Shown: in pieces, positions 58,347 to 64,000 of the stretch
How positions within the stretch are numbered: position 1 is the stretch's first letter
Layout: the number at the start of each line of letters is the position of its first letter
The notes under the pieces: generated by a model
Database searches by the model: none
Told to the model about the DNA's origin: nothing
What the model saw: the letters and a program-made list of their open reading frames with translations, nothing else
Origin: Dastarcus helophoroides
Lineage: Eukaryota; Arthropoda; Insecta; Coleoptera; Bothrideridae
DNA: 64,000 bases
Assembly: GCA_028583605.1 (NCBI GenBank)
Contig: CM053336.1
Location: 28,130,312-28,194,311 of the forward strand
Direction of reading: 5' to 3'
Program-made: the position numbers and the translations under genes

Positions 58347-59168
58347 CTAAACGAAGGTTCTGGTGGCGGATAAACGGGCTCCTCTCGTCGATACTGGAGC
58401 ATTCGACGACGTTGTGCTGGCTTTCTGTCTGCCCTCTTCAAATTTTCCACCTTTACTCGATGAAAATAGCAATATTCCTACTACATCGAGAGTTCTAATT
58501 TTATATTTGATTGCATTAGTGAATGTGAGATCGCTGTTTTCGTTATAAAAATTGTCTTTATATTTGTGACATAAATTTAGAATTTCGAACTTTTCTTCAG
58601 GATTTAAATGCGATGTTCTAATGACGTTACGAATATCAGGGTATGGGGAATTATTATAAGGGCTTTCGATGTTCACATTAACAAGTGGTTGGACTTTAAT
58701 TTGTTCATGACAATAAATTTCTATTTGTTTTTCTTCAACAAAAGGAATTTTGCAAATACCATTTTTTGCAAACGCTATTGATTCAGGAATATAAACATTA
58801 AAATTAATCTCAGGAATAATTACTGGACCGTTTTCTATATTTACAGGAATTTTTATAATATTGTTAACATTTTGTTTAAACGGTTTAAAATTCATAGGAT
58901 TTAATTCGATAAAAAATGGGATTTTGCACTTGCCAATTTGTAACATGTTATTTTTGTAATCAATTTTGGCTCCTAAAATTTGAAAATCGTGACTTCCTAT
59001 TAAGGCATCAAACCTGTCATGCCAAGCTAAAACGTAAAATTCTATGGAATCTTTAATTTCTTGATTTGATGATTTAACACCAAAGGGTTTTTGAAACAAA
59101 TAAGTTTTAAAGAATTCGGATTCTGGGCCGGGATTCATAATACTATTTAATGCGCCTGAATCTATCAA
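58347..59168 (-). pseudogene. Ty3/gypsy-like protease and start of reverse transcriptase
   Basis: Open minus-strand frame. It begins with the aspartic protease motif (MIDSGALNSIMNP, for the usual L-I-D-T/S-G-A) and has the ALIGSHDFQILGAKIDY stretch typical of gypsy-type proteases. It reaches the connector before the reverse transcriptase (FYNENSDLTFTNAIKYKIRT). At about 58500 the sequence switches to an unrelated 150-base tail (SSSKGGKFEEGRQKAS...). The integrase then follows, so the whole RT catalytic domain and RNase H are deleted. It lacks the RT active site and cannot replicate by itself. Confidence 0.75.
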
Positions 59169-59275
59169 AACTTAAATAAAATTTTGGTATCGAAATAAAC
59201 GGTAGTTTTGGACGGTTTGATAAGGAATTTGGGTCAATTACTGATATTCGGTTTCCGAGGCTGGTTCTGGAAAAT

Positions 59276-59900
59276 TTAATCCGACATTGATATAGAGCTT
59301 CTTCTAGGATCATATAGAGCTTGTTCTAGGATCATGATTGGTAAGTTCATCAAATGGACACAGTATGGTTTCATTAGACATGCCTTAAAGATGACGAGGG
59401 CTAAACTACTATACATGTTTTCCTTGCTAATTCTTAGGTCTCGATTAGGGGTTCTAATATTTATGTTTTCCAAAAGAATTGGAAGTTTTTGTTTAATTCG
59501 TTCATAATATGACTCATACGATTCATTATAAGTTTAAAAGCATGTTTCTAAATCATGCTGTAAAATTTCTTCTTACCGTGGGTCGCCGAATTTATCAATT
59601 AGGATATTTTTCACTTCTGCCCATTTTTTATAATTTGATCTGGTTAGCACGTCTCTCGCCTCTCCGCATAATTTAGATTTAATACTCAAAAATTAACTTA
59701 TTTTGTAAAGAATTTTCGTCTCTACTTTTGAAATATTCAATATAAATTTCCGCTTGATAAATAAAATACGCTAAATTAATTGAGCCTCCAGAGTATTCTG
59801 GGACCATATTTTTTACGTTACTACTACCTAATTGTGGGGCAGATATATTGCCAATTGAATTTTCGTCTCTTCCAATAGGAGGTCTTTCTCTTATAGACAT
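59276..59900 (-). pseudogene. Ty3/gypsy-like Gag remnant
   Basis: The N-terminal open frame (59679-59900) starts MSIRERPPIGRDENSIGNIS and includes VPEYSGGSINLAYFIYQAEI, the usual beginning of gypsy-type Gag. After a stop near 59678, further frames carry LCGEARDVLTRSNYKKWAEV (about 59680-59620) and NINIRTPNRDLRISKENMYS (59470 onward) in another frame. No zinc knuckle is seen. The three parts gag, protease and integrase are collinear on the minus strand. Confidence 0.65.
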
Positions 59901-60089
59901 TACTTTTTAAAAAAATTTTAATTATAGAACAATTAATAACATGCGCATTTAAACAAAAGTAAGTACTTACAGGAACGAGGGATTCATGTCCGCCCGCGGT
60001 TAGGTCCTGCAGCTTGAAGGTGCTCCGACGGATTTGAAGATGATCTTCGTTTCACAGTAGAGATGCCCTCAAGTGTTGGTTTTGGTTGG
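59901..60089. other. Junction between the gypsy-like Gag and the Harbinger remnant
   Basis: This should hold the leader and 5' LTR, but no copy of the candidate 3' LTR is present. A short GC-richer stretch (GTCCGCCCGCGGTTAGG) occurs at about 59990-60005. The element therefore seems 5'-truncated. Confidence 0.4.
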
Positions 60090-60830
60090 TTATTCAATAA
60101 ACTCCTGATAGAGGCCGGAACGATTTGCAGAGATTTGCACAGATACCCGACGCACTGTTGCAGGACCCTGTATAATTGCTTGTGTTGTCTCCAGTTTAGT
60201 TCTTAAACCATTTTGTGAACATGGAAATCGTCTTTTCCAGACACTGAACATCCTTTCTACCGTATTCCTTGTGCCTATGAGCTTGGTTGTACCTAGCTTC
60301 ATGACCATTCGTGGGATGTATAACTAGAGTAAGTAAATATGACCCACATGCATATCCATTATCTCCTAGTAATATGCTAATTATTTCTGCTCTTTCAAAC
60401 CTTACTCGTAAGGCACTTCGGTCAAAGATCACGCTGCCATGTGTCGATCCTAAATGTCGAACAACAAAATCCATAATTTCTAATGTGGGACCTGCCTATA
60501 AAAAAAAGTAGTTAATATCAAATGGAAAGATTGGAAAGGCCTACAACCTGAACATTTATAGAAAACACTCCCTTTTTGTTTTTGTAAACTTATCCATTGT
60601 CACCTCCAGGATTAATAATAGGAATATGCAAGCAGTCAACACATCCTGCTACTGTTAGAAAATTTGTCATTTACCTAAACAGAGCAAAATTTCTCTGCTG
60701 TTCAGCTTCAGTGACAGGGAAATTGACAAAATTTCTCAATTGACTTGCAAAAGTTGTAGCTATATCTTTAACCATCCGTGAAACTGTTGCTTGCGACATT
60801 CCTCTCAAATCTCCAGAAACAACCTCAAAG
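60090..60830 (-). pseudogene. Harbinger (HARBI1-like) transposase remnant
   Basis: Minus-strand order. SGDLRGMSQATVSRMVKDIA (about 60820-60760) is the N-terminal segment. ASQLRNFVNFP follows, then VAGCVDCLHIPIINPGGDN with the first catalytic Asp (about 60650-60595). FSINVQ and HLGSTHGSVIFDRSALRVRF carry the second acidic region (60474-60390), and ISILLGDNGYACGSYLLTLV follows. HPTNGHEARYN leads to RNTVERMFSVWKRRFPC with the final Glu (60270-60220). The order and motifs match the DDE_Tnp_4/HARBI1 family. At least three frameshifts and stops break it. No terminal repeats or Myb-like partner gene were found. Confidence 0.8.
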
Positions 60831-61285
60831 TTTATAAATTACTGTAATTATTATTTTTTGTCAACTATAATGCTAACCTGAAAACTTCCCGTAGCAAAAA
60901 ATCTCAAGCATACCAATAATTTTATTAAGGGGGAATTATTAATCAAATTAATAGCGCTTTCCGTCACTATAAGCAATAGTATCATTGAAAATTAAGTGTC
61001 CTTAAAATTAAATCTTTATTGTGTAAAGTGTTTCTTGAGCATTCCTCTGGCCGAGGACTCTTCAAGGAAAGACTATACGAGCATAAATGATTCAGGAAAT
61101 TAAATCGATCGCAGACCACGTCATAAACTCGAATTCTATCACTCAGAGATGCTGAAAGCTAATCAATTATTGGGATGAAACTTTCCACTCGACATTTTTC
61201 TTTGGCTGATAGCTGCGCATCTGAGTATTTCGCATAATCCAGTGGATAGAGCCTAACATTTCTGGATCTAGAGCGTTTCCATGTA
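60831..61285. other. Spacer before the Tigger-like element
   Basis: AT-rich, no coding signal. At about 61238-61262, TAATCCAGTGGATAGAGCC resembles a tRNA-type A box, which could be the head of a short interspersed element cut by the Tigger insertion. A B-box-like GGGATTTGAAT lies just beyond the insertion at 63785. Weak evidence. Confidence 0.35.
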
Positions 61286-61590
61286 CAGTCAAACCTGTTT
61301 TTGTGCGGTAGATAGGGACCGCAGAAAAAAAACCGCACAAAAAAAAATTTCAAAAACTTCATAAATAGCTATAAGAAATAATTTTTCACAGCATATTAAA
61401 GAAATTTTTTTTTATGCGGTAGAGAGGGACCGCATAAAAAAAGTCTCACTTAGAAAATATGTCAAAGCTTCACGAAATAGCCAGAAAGTGCTTTCCAAAC
61501 AAAATAAATAATTAAATTACACATTGAAACATTTAAAAAAATTTTAATTTCTAATTTCAAACAAGGAGAAATTTTCAAAATGTACATAAT

Positions 61591-63081
61591 TCAATAGTAC
61601 TCGTCGTAGTTCAAAACGCGCATATTTTTGCGATGAACTGGTTCGTAATCGCTTTCGTCACTTGAAGATACTACAGTTGATTTATTTTTTGTTAACATGT
61701 AGTCGGCGATAAGTTTTTGCGACGACGGTCGTTTGGTCAGCTGTTTGTAAACGTCGCGATAGCCAGATATACACAATCGAAGCTCTTTTTGGAATTTCAA
61801 ACTTCTTTGAGAATTGTTATCTATTTTAAGAAAATGCTTTTCCAATTTGCTGCAAAGCTGGATCCCTGCATATATTTTATCCGCTGTAATAGATTCCGGT
61901 TCTTCTTGTCCGTCTTCATGATCTGTTAAGTTATTGATAATGTCACTATCATTTACGGTTTCGTCCTCAATCATTTCAATAAGATCATTTTCGCTGAAAG
62001 AGTCAAAACCTTCTCCGCGGATTTGATGTGCTAGAACAATGATATCTGATGATAAAGTGGACGTGTTGTCGGTTACATTTCTATTAATGACACATTCAGG
62101 CCAGACCGCTTTCCAGCACGAATTTAAAGTGTGTTGTTTTATTTGAGTAATTGCTGCAGTGGCGTGGTTTATGCAGTCTAAAATCGAAAACTTTTTCCAT
62201 ACTTCAGTCAGGCTTATTCCATCGTTTTCTAGTTTTTCCAAAATGTATCTGAAAGTTATTTTTACATAGTGTTTCTTAAAAGTTGCGATTATGCCCTGGT
62301 CCAATGGTTGTATAAGGCTAGTCGTATTGGGTGGTAAAAACACTACTTGTACATTAGGATGATCTAAACAAGGATGACCGGGTGCATTGTTAACAATTAA
62401 CAACACTTTAAAAGGAAGACCCATCTCTGTCATATATTTTTCAACTTCTGGTACGAAGCAATCGTTGAACCATGTTGTAAAAACAGCTGATGTGACCCAT
62501 GCTTTTTTATTGGCCATGAAATGCACTGGAAGTTCAGCTAAATTTATGTCTTTTAGCGCGCGTGGGTGCATAGCTTTATTTATAAGAAGTGGTTTTAACA
62601 TTCTTGCACCAGATGCATTACTACAAAGAAGGAATGTAATTCGATCCTTTGCAGCCTTAAAACCACTTGCAGCTTTCTCAGACTTGGCGATGAACGTTCG
62701 ACTGGGCAGCTTTTTCCAAAATAACCCAGTTTCATCTGCATTAAATACTTGATCTGGGCAATATCCACCGTCACCAATAATTTTGGCTTGGACTTTGCAA
62801 TAATTCTTAGCAGCTGTTTCATCGGCGGATGCGGCCTCGCCTTGTACCTTCACATTGTGAAGTGCTTGTCGTCGTAAAAATCCAGTTAACCAGCCATCGC
62901 TGGCAGAAAATTTCAGGTTTTGAAAGTGGGATGAGGAACTAGACGGTTCTAAATCCTTCAGCTGATTGAAATATTGTTTAGCTTTCTCCTTAATTAAATC
63001 TCCGTCGATGGGGATTCGTTTTCGAGTTGAGTCGTTAATCCAAAATATGAGGGCCTTTTCCGTTTTCTCTATTAAATATTT
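61591..63081 (-). pseudogene. Tigger/pogo (CENP-B/jerky-type) transposase, catalytic Asp to Asn
   Basis: The frame is open from just after a TAG (63082-63084) to 61591, about 490 codons. EKALIFWINDSTRKRIPIDG is the CENP-B-type second DNA-binding domain, then DGWLTGFLRRQ. The DDE core follows, with QVFNADETGLFWKKLPSRTF (first Asp) and PFKVLLIVNNAPGHP, where the expected Asp is Asn (codon at 62389-62391, GAC to AAC). VVFLPPNTTSLIQPLDQGII holds the third Asp. The C-terminus is acidic and ends NYDEYY. The first helix-turn-helix lies upstream (63320-63090) in broken frames (KRKTITLETKIAMLNRLADG, then LGKEYKLGESTIRAIQKRA). So the enzyme is both N-terminally broken and catalytically compromised, although most of the frame is well kept. 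Confidence 0.82.
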
Positions 63082-63469
63082 CTAGAATATGATATTCTTT
63101 TACCACTTTCGTTTGTTGCAGAATTTTTAGATTCATTTATTCTACTTGCACGTTTTTGTATTGCTCTTATAGTGGATTCACCTAATTTATATTCTTTACC
63201 AAGGAGCTGTGGATCCTTCACCATCTGCTAGTCTATTTAACATTGCAATTTTAGTTTCTAATGTAATTGTCTTTCTTTTCACTTTTTTGGTTACGATTAT
63301 TCATTTTAAGGGAGTAGTTATGACTAAAAATAAAATAAAAATCATAAAAAACTATATCTAAATAGGGAAAACAATTAATTTACCTTTAATCTCACTATAA
63401 AATTAATCCTGTCTTAATGGTTAAAAGGTCAGCAATTAACTAAAGTTATTAGATGGCGCAGTATGTATT

Positions 63470-63600
63470 GAAATTGGCTGATGCAATACATATATGCATA
63501 AGAACATTGAGCATGCCTAGTGAAATAGGCTGATGCAATACATATATGCATAAGAACATTGAGCATGCCTAATGAAATAGGCTGATGCAATAGGTATGAA
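63470..63600 (+). repeat. 52-bp tandem repeat inside the Tigger-like element
   Basis: GGCTGATGCAATACATATAT starts near-identical 52-base units at 63476 and 63528 and a partial unit at 63580. Each contains GCATAAGAACATTGAGCATG. It lies in the 5' noncoding part, upstream of the transposase. Confidence 0.85.
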
Positions 63601-63799
63601 AATGGCTGTTGCAATGTGTACATACACACTGATAGCAAAAAAAGTGATGCCAACACAGTTCAGATTGACCTAACCTCTCGGCGAAATTCAATGTGTCGAT
63701 ATTCATATACCGCACAAAAAAAGAATCGCACAAAAAAAGCGCACAAAAAAAGACCGCACAAAAACAGGTTTGACTGTATTCATCGGGATTTGAATATTT

Positions 63800-64000
63800 T
63801 CGCGCTCCTTTTTCGTATTTCTCAAACTCATAGAGAAATGTTAAGAGTGTTTTTATTTTAAAGACGGCAACCCTTCCCAGATACCTGAACTATTACCATA
63901 AAATTAGGAACCTGTATTATCGACTGTAACCACGTTACAATTATCGTGCATTACAGACTTATAAATTCAAATTTAATTTTAAATTGTCTTGAAATGTCCA
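63800..64000 (+). repeat. Dispersed repeat, inverted copy of 27139-27340
   Basis: Reverse complement of the segment at 27139-27340, with AAATTAGGAACCTGTATTAT, CACGTTACAATTATCG and CAAATTTAATTTTAAA landmarks. It continues to the window edge, so its far end is unknown. Confidence 0.65.

Larger units (their letters stand above)
61286..63776 (-). mobile_element. Tigger/pogo-type element (2,491 bp) with TA duplication
   Basis: The left end CAGTCAAACCTGTTTTTGTG and the right end (reverse complement the same, through GCGGT) are identical inverted repeats. TA lies outside both (61284-61285 and 63777-63778). Internal iterations of the tip occur: CGGTAGATAGGGACCGCA at about 61305 and CGGTAGAGAGGGACCGCAT at about 61418 on the left, and three (A)CCGCACAAAAAAA copies at about 63710-63765 on the right. 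They may be transposase-binding sites. It carries a long transposase ORF on the minus strand. Confidence 0.92.

Noticed and set aside
58363..58548. Plus-strand frame with LVDTGAFDD as a second aspartic protease
   Set aside because: It is antisense to the filler and connector region of the gypsy-like element and lacks any further protease signature.
62387..62752. Plus-strand open frame of 121 codons as a gene
   Set aside because: It is the antisense shadow of the Tigger transposase, whose family motifs are clear on the minus strand.

Overview
The window looks like a gene-poor, AT-rich stretch of an animal nuclear genome, most likely an insect. The evidence is a mixture of Penelope-like, DIRS-like, Ty3/gypsy-like, P-element/THAP, mariner, Tigger/pogo, Harbinger, hAT and DUF4817-type mariner remnants, solo LTRs and MITEs. 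I found no convincing host gene, no rRNA or tRNA gene and nothing bacterial. Nearly every recognisable protein is a transposon remnant, and most are broken.

About half of the window is an unusual degenerate AT-rich array. One strand is rich in T with recurring TTTCGACTTTTT and TTTTCCGAAAATTTCGAC motifs; the other strand reads AAAAAGTCGAAA. Blocks switch strand polarity abruptly. The blocks are roughly: A-rich 1-1240, 2590-3120, 6050-7310, 17280-18290, 24110-24410 and 42150-43520; T-rich 3560-6050, 11820-13060, 16205-17205, 22650-23985 and 31440-42150. Inside the last block, kilobase segments are themselves duplicated (a higher-order repeat), and two solo LTRs are inserted.

Layout, left to right. 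1-7.3 kb: arrays. 7.8-10.6 kb: a truncated Penelope tail, then a tandem pair of about 815-bp units, the second split by a 679-bp hAT-like MITE with its target duplication. 11.0-11.6 kb: a MITE with perfect 102-bp terminal repeats. 16.17-24.05 kb: a 7.9-kb element bounded by CAGTGGCGGCT termini and a perfect 8-bp target duplication (hAT-like); its interior is mostly the T/A-rich array plus a nested 4.2-kb mariner-like element carrying a 217-codon ORF with no catalytic core. 24.4-25.8 kb: a 5'-truncated Penelope-like element with a GIY-YIG domain. 25.8-31.4 kb: non-array DNA with two foldback hairpins. 31.4-43.5 kb: the large array. 44.7-45.5 kb: a decayed mariner.

46.54-53.38 kb holds what I read as a complete DIRS-like retroelement frame on the minus strand. 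It has 139-bp inverted terminal repeats that look identical, and an internal complementary region matching the joined outer ends. Inside are decayed RNase H and recombinase remnants, a nested 1.29-kb hAT element with a perfect 8-bp target duplication, and a tandem array of about nine 140-200-bp units with a recurring short hairpin. 53.7-57.1 kb: a P-element/THAP transposase pseudogene split by a 1,284-bp mariner. 57.4-59.9 kb: a deleted Ty3/gypsy-like element. 60.1-60.8 kb: a Harbinger remnant. 61.29-63.78 kb: a Tigger/pogo element with a long transposase ORF whose middle catalytic Asp is Asn.

Together the region records repeated nesting: arrays first, then DNA transposons and retroelements landing in them and in each other.
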